Origin: Methanocorpusculum sp.
Lineage (GTDB): Archaea > Halobacteriota > Methanomicrobia > Methanomicrobiales > Methanocorpusculaceae
Reading direction: 5' to 3'
DNA: 21,698 nucleotides
NCBI GenBank assembly: GCA_029987025.1
Contig: DALTWQ010000015.1
Coordinates: 1 to 21,698, forward strand
Shown: piece by piece, positions 1 to 7,494 of the stretch
Numbering within the stretch: position 1 is the stretch's first letter
Layout of the letters: the number at the start of each line of letters is the position of its first letter
Made by a program: the position numbers and the translations under genes
Notes under the pieces: model-generated
What the model was told of the DNA's origin: nothing
Seen by the model: the letters and a program-made list of their open reading frames with translations, nothing else
Databases searched by the model: none

Positions 1-230
1 CCGCAGGTATCGCAGTTGACGACTCTCGTGTAAAAGCATTAATTGCAGCACTCGAAGGCGTTGACATTGAGGAAGCAATCTCTAAGGCAGCAGCAGCACC
101 GGTCGCAGCAGCAGCACCGGCAGCAGCAGGCGCAGCACCGGCAGCAGCAGAAGCAGCACCGGCAGCAGAAGAGAAGAAGGAAGAAGAAGAAGAGAACGCC
201 ATGGCAGGCCTTGGCGCACTCTTCGGATAA
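1..230 (+). CDS. rpl12: 50S ribosomal protein P1/L12 (archaeal stalk), 3' part
   Basis: This is the C-terminal 75 residues of the acidic ribosomal stalk protein, read in the frame starting at base 3; the start lies before the window. The stalk recruits and activates translation GTPases on the large subunit. The visible part has the end of the dimerisation domain (VKALIAALEGVDIEEAI), then an Ala/Pro hinge, a Lys/Glu-rich charged segment, and the archaeal P1 terminus MAGLGALFG just before the stop. That terminus is the conserved tail that contacts elongation factors. A T-rich tract follows. In many Euryarchaeota this gene ends an L11-L1-L10-P1 operon beside spt5-secE; here spt5-secE-ftsZ lies at the far end of the window. 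Identification is secure. Confidence 0.95.
   Translation, partial: AGIAVDDSRVKALIAALEGVDIEEAISKAAAAPVAAAAPAAAGAAPAAAEAAPAAEEKKEEEEENAMAGLGALFG
87..167 (+). repeat. GCA/CCG triplet-rich hinge repeat inside rpl12
   Basis: The hinge of the stalk protein is coded by an irregular tandem array built on the unit gcagcagcaccg, with a few gtc, ggc and gaa codons mixed in. It encodes runs of Ala-Ala-Ala-Pro. All units are multiples of three, so copy-number changes would alter hinge length without a frameshift. The near-uniform use of gca codons suggests expansion by slippage, which is my inference. Confidence 0.7.
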
Positions 231-236
231 AACCCC

Positions 237-248
237 TCTTTTTCTTTT
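237..248 (+). terminator. T-rich terminator after rpl12
   Basis: Two T tracts (five, then four T, split by one C) start nine bases after the rpl12 stop. Short oligo-T runs without a stem are the usual archaeal intrinsic terminator. No strong hairpin precedes it. Confidence 0.5.
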
Positions 249-263
249 CAATTCTATTCTCTT

Positions 264-270
264 AAAAAAA
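264..270 (-). terminator. Possible hypF terminator (U7 on minus strand)
   Basis: A run of seven A on the plus strand reads as U7 in a minus-strand transcript, about 90 nt beyond the hypF stop. It is the first clear oligo-T run downstream of hypF in the convergent rpl12/hypF gap. The rest of the gap (271-356) shows no gene. Confidence 0.4.
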
Positions 271-356
271 GTGTTTTACAGTATTTTTTGAAGTAATTAT
301 CCAGTATCTCTTTGAGGCAGAGATTGTTCTTTTGTTAAAATTATTCTTTGTCAGAA

Positions 357-2597
357 TTATATCTTCCCTGCCTTTGAAAGGATTCCTGCAGTGATAACCT
401 GACCTGCCGAGATACAGCCGTCTCCGAACGGATACTTCGGATTTGTGATGCAGAAGATGTTTTCTCTGCCGAGTTCAGCAATAATTGTTTCACGGATGGT
501 GCGGTTAATAGCAACGCCTCCGGATAATGCTGCTTTTCTGATGCCTGTTTTTTCCGCAGATAAGACTGCAAGTCTGGCGATTCCTTTTGCCAGGCTTTCC
601 TGTACGGATGCGGCAATATCGCAGGTATCAAGTCCTTCTTCCATCATCGAGTATGCTTCAGAGAGAAGTGCTGAGGTCGAGAGAACATACGCACCGTCTG
701 CCGAGGTGTGTATGGAAATATCTATGGGTTGTGCAACGCCGCGGGCAGCGTATGCCTCTAAAGTCATTGACGGCTCACCGTCGTAGGTGTGTTCGCGGCA
801 GATGCCGAGAAGAGCAGCTGCTGCATCAAGAACACGCCCCGTGGATGTTGTAACAGGTGAGTTGAACTTCTTATCAACCATCTGCGAGAGAATTTTCAGA
901 GAACCTTCACTCCATCCTCTGCTCTCCAGAAGCGAGCGGATTTCTTCCGTCGGAAGAATTCCGTACAGCATCCGTTCTGGAAACTGTGTTGCAAGGTCTC
1001 CTCCGGGCATTAATACCGGCTCAAGATGTCCGGTGCGGATGTATCCGTTTAAGGGGTCGCCTGAAAGTATTTCGCCGCCCCAGATTGTAGCATCATCACC
1101 GTATCCGACGCCGTCAATTGCGATACCTGTGACCTCTTCCTGTGTTGCAGCCGTGATGTGGGCACGGTGATGCTGAACAGGACAGAGGACAGCGCCGGTT
1201 TCATCTGCAAGTTCCTGTGCGACGCGGGTGCTTAAAAACTGCGGGTGCAGGTCGTGTGCGATAATTTCCGGTTTTGCTCCGGTGAGTGACGTCAGTTTTT
1301 CGATGGTTTCTTTCAGATAGGATACCGTTGCAGGATTTCTGATGTTTCCGATGTGGGGGGATGTGATGAGGAAGTTTCCTTTGTAGATGCTCGCGTTTGC
1401 GTTCAGTTCAGGGCCGACACCTAAAATCTGGCGGTTTCCTAAATCCATTTTTGTACGAAGCGGGGCAAGTCCGCGGGATAATCTGATAATGTACCCGTCT
1501 CTGACGACAGAGTCATCACAGCGGTTTACAATCTCACGGTTGTGGGTTAAGATGTGGGATACGATGCCGGTTTTTCCCATCTTCTGAATGATGGTATCAG
1601 TATCTGTTATCATGGGAGTTCCCGGTGCGTTTGCCGAGGTCATGACCAGTAGCGGATTTTTCAGGTTCTGAAAGAGCAGGTGATGCAGTGCGGTGTAGGG
1701 AAACATCACGCCTAAGTTGTGCAGGCGGGATAGTTCGAGGTGCGATGCCGGGTCAAGTTTGTCTAAGATTGCTATCGGATGAACCGGGCCTGTCATCAGT
1801 TCGAGGTCGCTTTGTGTCGGAGGTATGACATAATCGGAAAGTGACTCTTCCCGCATCATAACAGCAAGCGACTGGTTCGGGCGTCCTAATATCTGCTTCA
1901 GCCGTTTTGCGGTGCCTTCGATACAGGCGATGTGAAATCCGCCAACTCCTCTGATGGCTAATATTTCTCCTGCGTCAAGGAGTTCTGCTGCTTTTTCAAT
2001 CGGATTTTCGACACAGAGTTCTGTACCGTCTTCTTTTAGGAGGGAGAGTTTCGGTCCGCAGGTTTTACAGGCAATTGTCTGTGCGTGGTGCCGTCTGTTT
2101 CCCGGGTCAGTGTACTCTTTTTCGCAGTCACCGCATTTCGGGAACTGGTTCATTGCAGTTCGTTCGCGGTCGTAGGGTACGGTGTGAATGATACTGTACC
2201 GCGGTCCGCAGTCGGTGCAGGATGTTGCCCAGTAGCCGAAGTAGCGGCTTTTGGGGTTTGTTACATCTTCGAGGCAGTGCTTACAGGTTGCAATATCTGC
2301 TGGAACAAATCCGCTTCTTGCTCCGTCCTGACTCGGGAGAATGGAAAATGCAGCAGGCTGTTTTGCGTCAGGCGGGAGGTGGATGACTTCAACAGAGTCA
2401 ATCACCGACATCTTCGGACCTTTTGCGACGGCTGATTTAAACGCTTCAAACTCGTCGCCCCACGCATCTATCTCGACTTCGCTTCCGTGGTTGATGACAG
2501 TACCAGTTATATGATGCCGTACTGCCTGCGCATAGACGAAGGGGCGGAATCCTACGCCCTGGACGATGCCTCTGATGATTATTTTTCCTGACTGCAT
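357..2597 (-). CDS. hypF: Carbamoyltransferase HypF, [NiFe]-hydrogenase maturation
   Basis: HypF uses carbamoyl phosphate and ATP to make carbamoyl-AMP and passes the carbamoyl group to the HypE C-terminal cysteine, the source of the CN ligands of the [NiFe] site. At 746 residues it is the usual full length. Domains in order: acylphosphatase (1-90) with the motif GIVQGVGFRPF, Arg18 and Asn36; two zinc-finger units (C105, C108, C127, C130 and C155, C158, C177, C180), each ending in a CGPR/CGPK signature; a YrdC-like nucleotide-binding domain (about 195-380); and a Kae1-like carbamoyl-transfer domain with HHRAH at 476-480 and ALSGGVAIN near the end. It is cytoplasmic. A weak TATA-like stretch lies around 2629-2637 (minus strand). 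There is no good ribosome-binding site, so a very short leader is likely. It stands 65 nt downstream of hepT on the same strand and shares a nickel-enzyme theme with the cfb operon. Confidence 0.95.
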   Translation of the reverse strand: MQSGKIIIRGIVQGVGFRPFVYAQAVRHHITGTVINHGSEVEIDAWGDEFEAFKSAVAKGPKMSVIDSVEVIHLPPDAKQPAAFSILPSQDGARSGFVPADIATCKHCLEDVTNPKSRYFGYWATSCTDCGPRYSIIHTVPYDRERTAMNQFPKCGDCEKEYTDPGNRRHHAQTIACKTCGPKLSLLKEDGTELCVENPIEKAAELLDAGEILAIRGVGGFHIACIEGTAKRLKQILGRPNQSLAVMMREESLSDYVIPPTQSDLELMTGPVHPIAILDKLDPASHLELSRLHNLGVMFPYTALHHLLFQNLKNPLLVMTSANAPGTPMITDTDTIIQKMGKTGIVSHILTHNREIVNRCDDSVVRDGYIIRLSRGLAPLRTKMDLGNRQILGVGPELNANASIYKGNFLITSPHIGNIRNPATVSYLKETIEKLTSLTGAKPEIIAHDLHPQFLSTRVAQELADETGAVLCPVQHHRAHITAATQEEVTGIAIDGVGYGDDATIWGGEILSGDPLNGYIRTGHLEPVLMPGGDLATQFPERMLYGILPTEEIRSLLESRGWSEGSLKILSQMVDKKFNSPVTTSTGRVLDAAAALLGICREHTYDGEPSMTLEAYAARGVAQPIDISIHTSADGAYVLSTSALLSEAYSMMEEGLDTCDIAASVQESLAKGIARLAVLSAEKTGIRKAALSGGVAINRTIRETIIAELGRENIFCITNPKYPFGDGCISAGQVITAGILSKAGKI

Positions 2598-2662
2598 TCC
2601 TGTGATGTATAGGTATTGGTTTTAAGAAGGTATAATGATTTTATCTGATGTGTTTCCCGGAA

Positions 2663-3007
2663 TTATTGTGTATATCTCTCAAGCAGTTCTTTTACCTGAT
2701 TATAAAACGGCGGAACATCCTTTTGTGTAATCATCCAGACACGCTTTAAGTCAACTGCAAAATATTCATGGATTAAAAAATTCCGCAGGCGTCCGAACTC
2801 TCTGAATGGAATATCCGTGTGCCTGTTTACAAAGTCCCGCGGCAGTTTATGGACGGCCTCTCCGATTATTTCAAGAGACCGGATAACCGAATCGTGAATC
2901 AGGAAGTTGTGTCTGAACTCGTCGTAGGAGATATGTTCGGATATTTTCAGAATTAAATCAGTCCGCTCGCAGATATGCCGTAGAGGTACGGTGATGTCCT
3001 TTTTCAT
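2663..3007 (-). CDS. hepT: HEPN-domain toxin, HepT/DUF86 family
   Basis: A 114-residue helical HEPN protein of the DUF86/HepT family. These are ribonuclease-like toxins paired with minimal nucleotidyltransferases (MNT). The catalytic R-x4-H-x-Y motif is intact: Arg75, His80 and Tyr82, within RNFLIHEYF. In characterised HepT/MntA pairs the partner MNT inactivates the toxin by adding AMP to this tyrosine. The start overlaps the mntA stop by four bases (ATGA), so the two are translationally coupled, with an AGGAAC-type ribosome-binding site just upstream. Family membership is clear. That it acts as a toxin here is inference, and the mutated partner makes the state of the pair uncertain. No clear terminator follows before hypF. 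Confidence 0.85.
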   Translation of the reverse strand: MKKDITVPLRHICERTDLILKISEHISYDEFRHNFLIHDSVIRSLEIIGEAVHKLPRDFVNRHTDIPFREFGRLRNFLIHEYFAVDLKRVWMITQKDVPPFYNQVKELLERYTQ

Positions 3008-3333
3008 ATGAGTTCCTGCTGCAGTCCGAAAAGACGTGCATCTTTTTTCACATACGGGCGAAGGTCGTCATTGAGGTATTCGATAGATACCATATGTACC
3101 TCGCGTCCGAAGAGTTCTTCGAGATACTCCTGCAGACCGATGAACTCGCTGAGATTTCCTCTGTCTTCTGCGAAGAGATAGAGGATATTGATGTCTGACT
3201 GTTCGTTTTCATCCCCGCGTGCGACAGAGCCGAACAATCCTATTGTCTCCACCCCGAAGCGTTCCTGAAGGGTCGGCAGCGCATCTTCGAGCCTGGATAA
3301 AACAAGAGTCCGTATGCTTTGATAGACAGACAT
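3004..3333 (-). CDS. mntA: Minimal nucleotidyltransferase antitoxin, MntA family, divergent active site
   Basis: A 109-residue minimal nucleotidyltransferase, the expected upstream partner of a HEPN toxin. The fold signature IGLFGSVARG is present (Gly35-Ser36), but the usual GS-x10-D-x-D reads D47-I48-N49, so the second catalytic Asp is Asn (codon aat). The third family carboxylate normally sits in a VDLV-like strand; the matching segment here is V79-H80-M81-V82, with His in place of Asp. If my alignment is right, only one of three metal ligands remains, and the protein may antagonise HepT by binding rather than AMPylation. The LRPYVKKDARLF tail is typical of the family. It has its own TATA box and probably a leaderless start. 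Confidence 0.85.
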   Translation of the reverse strand: MSVYQSIRTLVLSRLEDALPTLQERFGVETIGLFGSVARGDENEQSDINILYLFAEDRGNLSEFIGLQEYLEELFGREVHMVSIEYLNDDLRPYVKKDARLFGLQQELI

Positions 3334-3359
3334 AATTGTTTAAGGATTTGTCCGGATGG

Positions 3360-3368
3360 TATAAAATA
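3360..3368 (-). promoter_or_regulatory. TATA box of mntA-hepT
   Basis: TATTTTATA on the minus strand is centred about 31 nt before the mntA ATG. No ribosome-binding site precedes that ATG, so the transcript probably has almost no leader. It lies in the 51-nt gap after cfbB, which gives the toxin-antitoxin pair its own promoter within the cfb direction of transcription. Confidence 0.6.
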
Positions 3369-3384
3369 GTGTGTCCCGGGGAAT

Positions 3385-4764
3385 TTATTCCCCGCAGAAG
3401 AACTCTCTGAAAAACTCTTTTGCGGACACAGGCATCAGGTGCGTGTATGCTGCAAGCACGTTTTTATACCGCATCCCATCTTTTCCGTCAGCAATACCGA
3501 ATCCTCTTTCAAGCGTATATGAAAAATCATATTCTCCTTCGGGAGTGACACTGCTGTAATGGAACTCATGACCTTTCAGCGGAAATCTCTTCCCGTTGAG
3601 TTTGGCACATCCTTTCACATAACCGAGCCGTTTTCTGTCAGGTATCTTTGTTGTTCCTTTAAAGACGCCGCAGAACTCATACTCCGCGGTTTTGCTGATT
3701 TCATGGAATCCGGCAGCAAGAGATATTTTTTCCATCAGATACATGAGACCGCCGCACTCTGCATAGATTTTAGCACCTGCCTCTGCTTTTTCTTTGACAG
3801 ATTGGCGCATGGATCTGTTTCTGCTGAGTACTTCTGCGAAAAGCTCAGGGTATCCTCCACCGAAAAAGTATCCGTCTGCCTCAGGCAGAACTGTATCATG
3901 CAGCGGGCTGAACCGGATTGTCTTACATCCGCAGGATGCAAGGCCTGTCTCAAGTTCACCGTAATAGAAACAGAACGCTTCATCATAGGCAATAGCTACG
4001 GTCTTTTTCGCCGCAGAAGATTCCGGTAAGAGAGATTTGAGATACTGGATTTTTTCTACCGGTGTCTTTTCGGGCATCTCCTTTGCGGCACCCTCGATTT
4101 TCTCCATATCGAGGTGTGATGTTACCCACTCAGTTATGCCGCTGATTTTTTCTGCGAACTTCTGACTTTCTTCCGCTTCCCTGAATGGCACAAGACCTAA
4201 GTGCCGTTCTGAAAGATTCATGAGAGAGTTCCGCGGGATAGCGCCAAGGACAGGTATCCCGCAGTAGTGCTCTATAGCCTCCTTTGCTTTTTCTGCGTGA
4301 CGGCCGTGTCCGGTGTTGTTTAAGATGACGCCTGCTATTTTTACCCTCGGGTCGAACTGCTGAAATCCGAGAACAAGCGCTGCGGCGCTGCGGGTAATGC
4401 TTCGTGCGTCTATAATCAGAATGACCGGAACGTCTAAGAGTTTTGCAACGGATGCGGTGCTTCCGGCATCGGAAAGAGCTGCGACCCCTTCAAACAGCCC
4501 TCTCACTCCTTCTATAATACTGATGTCTGCATCAGCAGAGCCGAAGGCAAAAAGTCCTTTCAGTTCCTCAGGACCCTGTACGTACGTATCGAGATTATAG
4601 CAGTGACGGTGCGTAACGCCTGCAAGATATGAAGCATCGATGTAGTCGGTTGCAGTCTTGAAGGTCTGAACAGTCTTTTTCTTCGCGAAAAAAGAAGCGA
4701 CGGCTAATGTGATGCTCGTTTTTCCGCAGCCCGATTTGTTTCCTGCAAAAAGAACCGCTTTCAT
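3385..4764 (-). CDS. cfbB: Ni-sirohydrochlorin a,c-diamide synthase CfbB
   Basis: A CobB/CbiA-like, ATP- and glutamine-dependent amidase of 459 residues. In F430 biosynthesis CfbB amidates the a and c acetate side chains of Ni-sirohydrochlorin. The N-terminal half is a dethiobiotin-synthetase-like ATPase with the P-loop GNKSGCGKTS (8-17). The C-terminal half is a class I glutamine amidotransferase domain with FFGGGYPE, the nucleophile Cys337 in AECGGLMYL, and the His pair 399/402 in GHEFHYSS. The family also includes cobyrinate a,c-diamide synthase (CbiA); the neighbouring cfbA, cfbD and cfbE decide for F430. The start overlaps the cfbD stop by four bases (ATGA), with GGAG at 4771-4774. It is the last cfb gene of the operon. 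Confidence 0.9.
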   Translation of the reverse strand: MKAVLFAGNKSGCGKTSITLAVASFFAKKKTVQTFKTATDYIDASYLAGVTHRHCYNLDTYVQGPEELKGLFAFGSADADISIIEGVRGLFEGVAALSDAGSTASVAKLLDVPVILIIDARSITRSAAALVLGFQQFDPRVKIAGVILNNTGHGRHAEKAKEAIEHYCGIPVLGAIPRNSLMNLSERHLGLVPFREAEESQKFAEKISGITEWVTSHLDMEKIEGAAKEMPEKTPVEKIQYLKSLLPESSAAKKTVAIAYDEAFCFYYGELETGLASCGCKTIRFSPLHDTVLPEADGYFFGGGYPELFAEVLSRNRSMRQSVKEKAEAGAKIYAECGGLMYLMEKISLAAGFHEISKTAEYEFCGVFKGTTKIPDRKRLGYVKGCAKLNGKRFPLKGHEFHYSSVTPEGEYDFSYTLERGFGIADGKDGMRYKNVLAAYTHLMPVSAKEFFREFFCGE

Positions 4765-5837
4765 ACAAGACTCCGCAGAACCGCTCCAAACTCGCTTTCC
4801 ACAATGGAATGAACACCTATGGTTTTCGGATGCAGGTCAAGTTCGACTATGACATAATCATGCCCCTGCTCTTTTAGGGGGGTTGCCTGCCGCGGGCCGT
4901 TCGTCGAGGAAAAAACCGTGATTCCTTTCAGGACTTCAGGGGACACCGCATGAGGGACTCCTGCGAGGACAAGCACCTCAGGTTTTTCTTCGCGGATTAT
5001 TTCTTCGATGTTTCTTCCGTTTTCCCCGTACTCATCCAAGGCGCCGGCAAGTTCCGGCTCAATGCCGCGGGAGTTCAGTTCTGATAAGATACGTTCTGCA
5101 TCCGCCCTGACTTTAGGAAGTCCGCGGTTTTCCAGGTTGCAGACGTAGGTAATATCTGCATCCGGTGCGGTTTTATCTGCGGCTTCATGAACAGCGCAGA
5201 GATAATCTGCAAACATGTAGGCGGTCTCTTTTTTGGCGTTCATGACGGCAAGCGTCTTTTTACCCGCACGAATCAACTCTAAGAGTTTTCCGGCGGCTAC
5301 ATGTTTTAAGTCTCCGCTGGACGGCTGAATATAGGTTTTTGAGGCCGCACCGCGTTCGTGTTCTATAGCGTTTGCCGCCTGCAGAATCCGTTTCTGGCGG
5401 ATGAACTCCTCTTCAGATATCCAGCCGGCGCGAAGAGCCGGCTCAAGAGCAGCTAAGACGCCGTCGATATTTTCCCGGAATCCTGCATGAATGGACACGC
5501 CTATGGCCGGTGTGGAGATGCCGGAGCCTTCAATGCCTGCTTCTAAATCTTCCCCTATTATCATCGAGACGCAGGTTCCGACAACAGCGATGCGTTTCGG
5601 ATGAAATTCTGCCTCTGCAAAGCGGAGAATTTCTTCGAGGGGTTTCTGCCCGCCGAAGACGAACTCTTCATCGCCTAATGAGGTGGTAAGGACGCGGATT
5701 CCGTCTTCTTCAAGAAGCCGTGCGTGTTTGAATGAACAGCCTGACGGCCCGTGCAGGACGGCAACATCGACCTGCAGATCGCGAAGAGTGTATAAGGCGG
5801 CAACTATAGAACTTGGTCTCGGGTGATAGTACTGCAT
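4761..5837 (-). CDS. cfbD: Ni-sirohydrochlorin a,c-diamide reductive cyclase, NifD-like subunit CfbD
   Basis: A 358-residue nitrogenase-like component 1 protein. With the NifH-like ATPase CfbC it reduces Ni-sirohydrochlorin a,c-diamide by six electrons and closes the gamma-lactam ring, giving 15,17(3)-seco-F430-17(3)-acid. Cys34 in HGPSGCSFKH and Cys89 in VVGTCVSMIIGEDL are the conserved cluster-ligand positions expected of the family. It is much shorter than NifD, as usual for CfbD. The start has a clear ribosome-binding site (GGAG, minus strand 5846-5843) overlapping the last codons of cfbE; the genes are one base apart. Its obligate partner cfbC is not in the window. Confidence 0.92.
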   Translation of the reverse strand: MQYYHPRPSSIVAALYTLRDLQVDVAVLHGPSGCSFKHARLLEEDGIRVLTTSLGDEEFVFGGQKPLEEILRFAEAEFHPKRIAVVGTCVSMIIGEDLEAGIEGSGISTPAIGVSIHAGFRENIDGVLAALEPALRAGWISEEEFIRQKRILQAANAIEHERGAASKTYIQPSSGDLKHVAAGKLLELIRAGKKTLAVMNAKKETAYMFADYLCAVHEAADKTAPDADITYVCNLENRGLPKVRADAERILSELNSRGIEPELAGALDEYGENGRNIEEIIREEKPEVLVLAGVPHAVSPEVLKGITVFSSTNGPRQATPLKEQGHDYVIVELDLHPKTIGVHSIVESEFGAVLRSLV

Positions 5838-5838
5838 G

Positions 5839-6969
5839 TTATCTCCAGGTTTTTACGCACATAAGAACCGCGGCATCAAGTTCTTTTGCCCGTTTCAGTG
5901 CTTCTCTTTTCAGCTCGTCGAAGGGTTTTCCTGCGGCATAGATGACATCCGCCGGAGAAATTTCATTGATAACAGTTTTGAGTTCTTCGCCGTCAAGGCC
6001 GTCGCAGACGGCATGCGCTCCTTCGCCGGTTACAAGGACCGGCCGCTTTGTTGTTTTTGTTTTCAGATACGCTGCAGCATCGCGGATAGTCTGCGGGTTT
6101 GTGCCTGAGTTTGCGTTGTCAAGGAACGGTGCTCCTTCGATTTCAGCATACATCATCCTTCCTTCACATCCGGCAAAGTGTGCAAGAGGCGATGCATCCA
6201 GATTCAGCAGAACAGCAGCAGCTGCAGCAGTCCGCAGTGCGTCGCGGTAGGCAGGGATTTCTGCAAGCGGGTTTTCAAAGGAGCCGTTTGATTCGGTAAT
6301 GAATCTGGTTCCTTCGATGCGGACTAAATTTTCAGGCGCGTACCATCCTTCTTTTTTGCAGGATGCCGGCGCAAGAACGGTTTTACAGGCTGAAAGACTT
6401 TCCAGTTTTGCGGCAAGCGCGGATTTTTTTCCCGCGGCTATGGTGTAGTCTTTGTCCGAGGTAAGAATCCCGAATCCGGCACCGCAGACACCTAAGGACT
6501 CTTCTGCGATTATCCAGTCGGCATCTTCAGTCTCTGCGGCAGCTGCGGCGAAGAGAAGCGAGGCCGGGGTTATGCTTTTTTTGAAGAGCAGCTTTTTTTG
6601 CGGGTACAGCCATGTGCCGCTGCTTGTGTGCAGAATTACGTTTCCGGGAAGAATTTCTGCAAGTGCCGCTGCCGCTGTTGTTTTTCCGCGTGCTCCGGTG
6701 ATTTCGATGAGTTCTGCGCGGCATGGTTTCAGCAGTTTTGCAGTCATCTGGTGATGAGTGTAATGAGGCGCTGATACGGAAAGCAGCGGGCAGTCGGGAT
6801 TTAAGTGCACCGGCGCTGTTACGGCATCGTATCTCTGTTTTTCCGCGTCTTCGACTGACATGGTGTTTCCCCGGTACACATCAACTGCATCGACATCATC
6901 ACCGTTTCTAAGGAGCGCTTCGGCAAGGACAGCTCCTCCATGAATGGTGTCGAGAACAAGTACTTTCAC
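5839..6969 (-). CDS. cfbE: Coenzyme F430 synthetase CfbE (MurF-like ligase)
   Basis: A Mur-ligase-like, ATP-dependent enzyme of 376 residues. CfbE catalyses the last step of F430 synthesis, forming the six-membered carbocyclic ring from the activated propionate of seco-F430. The ATP-binding loop is GARGKTT (92-98), about 90 residues in, and the segment DNANSGTNP lies in the central domain as in MurF-like ligases. The start is GTG (GTGA overlap with the cfbA stop), preceded by GGAGAG in the last cfbA codons. Peptidoglycan is absent from such archaea, so a true MurF role is unlikely. The cfb neighbours support the assignment. Confidence 0.88.
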   Translation of the reverse strand: MKVLVLDTIHGGAVLAEALLRNGDDVDAVDVYRGNTMSVEDAEKQRYDAVTAPVHLNPDCPLLSVSAPHYTHHQMTAKLLKPCRAELIEITGARGKTTAAAALAEILPGNVILHTSSGTWLYPQKKLLFKKSITPASLLFAAAAAETEDADWIIAEESLGVCGAGFGILTSDKDYTIAAGKKSALAAKLESLSACKTVLAPASCKKEGWYAPENLVRIEGTRFITESNGSFENPLAEIPAYRDALRTAAAAAVLLNLDASPLAHFAGCEGRMMYAEIEGAPFLDNANSGTNPQTIRDAAAYLKTKTTKRPVLVTGEGAHAVCDGLDGEELKTVINEISPADVIYAAGKPFDELKREALKRAKELDAAVLMCVKTWR

Positions 6970-7385
6970 AGCCTCTCTCCGTTTAGCTGCTGCAGTGCGG
7001 CATCGGCATTTTTCAGCATGAGTTCTGCAAGAAGCGGGTCGATTCCAATGGGTTCTGCGTAGGTGAAGGGTATTTCTGTTCCGTTTTCGAGGGTGAACGT
7101 ACCGGTCTTTTTTCCCTGTTCAAGTCCGAGCAGTTTCGGGATGTCCCGTAAGATATGGATTCCTTTTGCAAGGAAGAGCGGGACTACGACTAATATATCG
7201 AATGTTTCGTGCCGCATGAGTTCAAGGCCTTCGGTTACATTCGGGCTGCTGTATTCAAGAAAACAGGATTTTATGACTGAGTCGGGACATTTTTCTTTCA
7301 TCATGTCCGCGGTTGTTGTTATCAACTGTTTATTGTATTCGAGTCTGCTTCCGTGTCCGACAAGCAGTATTCCGTATTTCGGCAT
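6966..7385 (-). CDS. cfbA: Sirohydrochlorin nickelochelatase CfbA (CbiX-S type)
   Basis: A small single-domain type II chelatase of 139 residues that works as a homodimer. In methanogens CfbA inserts nickel into sirohydrochlorin, the entry step to F430; the same enzyme can insert cobalt in vitro. The two metal-binding histidines are visible: His11 in LLVGHGSR and His77 in AKGIHILRDIP. The His-rich loop seen in some homologues is absent. It is first in the cfb operon and begins about 27 nt after a good TATA box with no ribosome-binding site, so the operon transcript is probably leaderless. Its 3' end overlaps cfbE by four bases. Confidence 0.92.
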   Translation of the reverse strand: MPKYGILLVGHGSRLEYNKQLITTTADMMKEKCPDSVIKSCFLEYSSPNVTEGLELMRHETFDILVVVPLFLAKGIHILRDIPKLLGLEQGKKTGTFTLENGTEIPFTYAEPIGIDPLLAELMLKNADAALQQLNGERL

Positions 7386-7407
7386 GAGTATTATATTTGT
7401 ATTTGAG

Positions 7408-7417
7408 TTATATAAAT
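7408..7417 (-). promoter_or_regulatory. TATA box of the cfb operon
   Basis: The minus-strand AATTTATATAA-like box is centred about 27 nt before the cfbA ATG, the spacing expected when transcription starts at or next to the ATG. It is the strongest TATA match in the cfbA/HEAT gap. Confidence 0.7.
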
Positions 7418-7432
7418 TAGTGTTATCTATTT

Positions 7433-7448
7433 GTATTATTTGTAATAC
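7433..7448. promoter_or_regulatory. Inverted repeat GTATTA-N4-TAATAC, candidate operator
   Basis: A perfect 6-bp inverted repeat with a 4-nt spacer sits between the two divergent promoters. It overlaps a longer-spaced repeat TATTTGTAA-N9-TTACAAATA (7437-7445 and 7455-7463). The 8-mer TATTTGTA also occurs directly at 7394-7401 and 7428-7435. This looks like a regulator-binding region for the cfb operon, the HEAT gene or both. The half-sites recall NikR sites, but the spacing is too short for the usual NikR operator, so the regulator is unknown. Confidence 0.45.
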
Positions 7449-7458
7449 TATTTTTTAC

Positions 7459-7466
7459 AAATATAC
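7459..7466 (+). promoter_or_regulatory. Likely TATA box of the HEAT-TPR genes
   Basis: AAATATAC is centred about 32 nt before the HEAT gene ATG. No ribosome-binding site precedes that ATG, which fits a short or absent leader. It overlaps one arm of the 7437-7463 inverted repeat and abuts the perfect palindrome ACTACGTAGT (7465-7474), so a protein bound there would block transcription. Confidence 0.5.
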
Positions 7467-7494
7467 TACGTAGTTATGAATCATCTTTTATAGT

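Noticed and set aside
87..167. Repeat array that could be mistaken for CRISPR
   Set aside because: Units are short codon repeats inside a protein hinge, with no unique spacers of constant length. The same applies to 13435-13479.
39..251. Cys-rich minus-strand open frame opposite rpl12
   Set aside because: It is the complement of the GCA/CCG repeat, which reads as Cys-Cys-Arg runs; the plus-strand frame gives a perfect ribosomal stalk C-terminus.
445..1170. Overlapping plus-strand open frames inside hypF
   Set aside because: They are shadows of a full-length, motif-complete HypF on the minus strand and show no domain features; similar shadows lie opposite hem, cfb, argS and transporter genes.
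7433..7448. NikR operator before the nickel-cofactor operon
   Set aside because: The half-sites look suggestive, but a 4-nt spacer does not match the longer spacing of known NikR sites; kept only as an unassigned inverted repeat.
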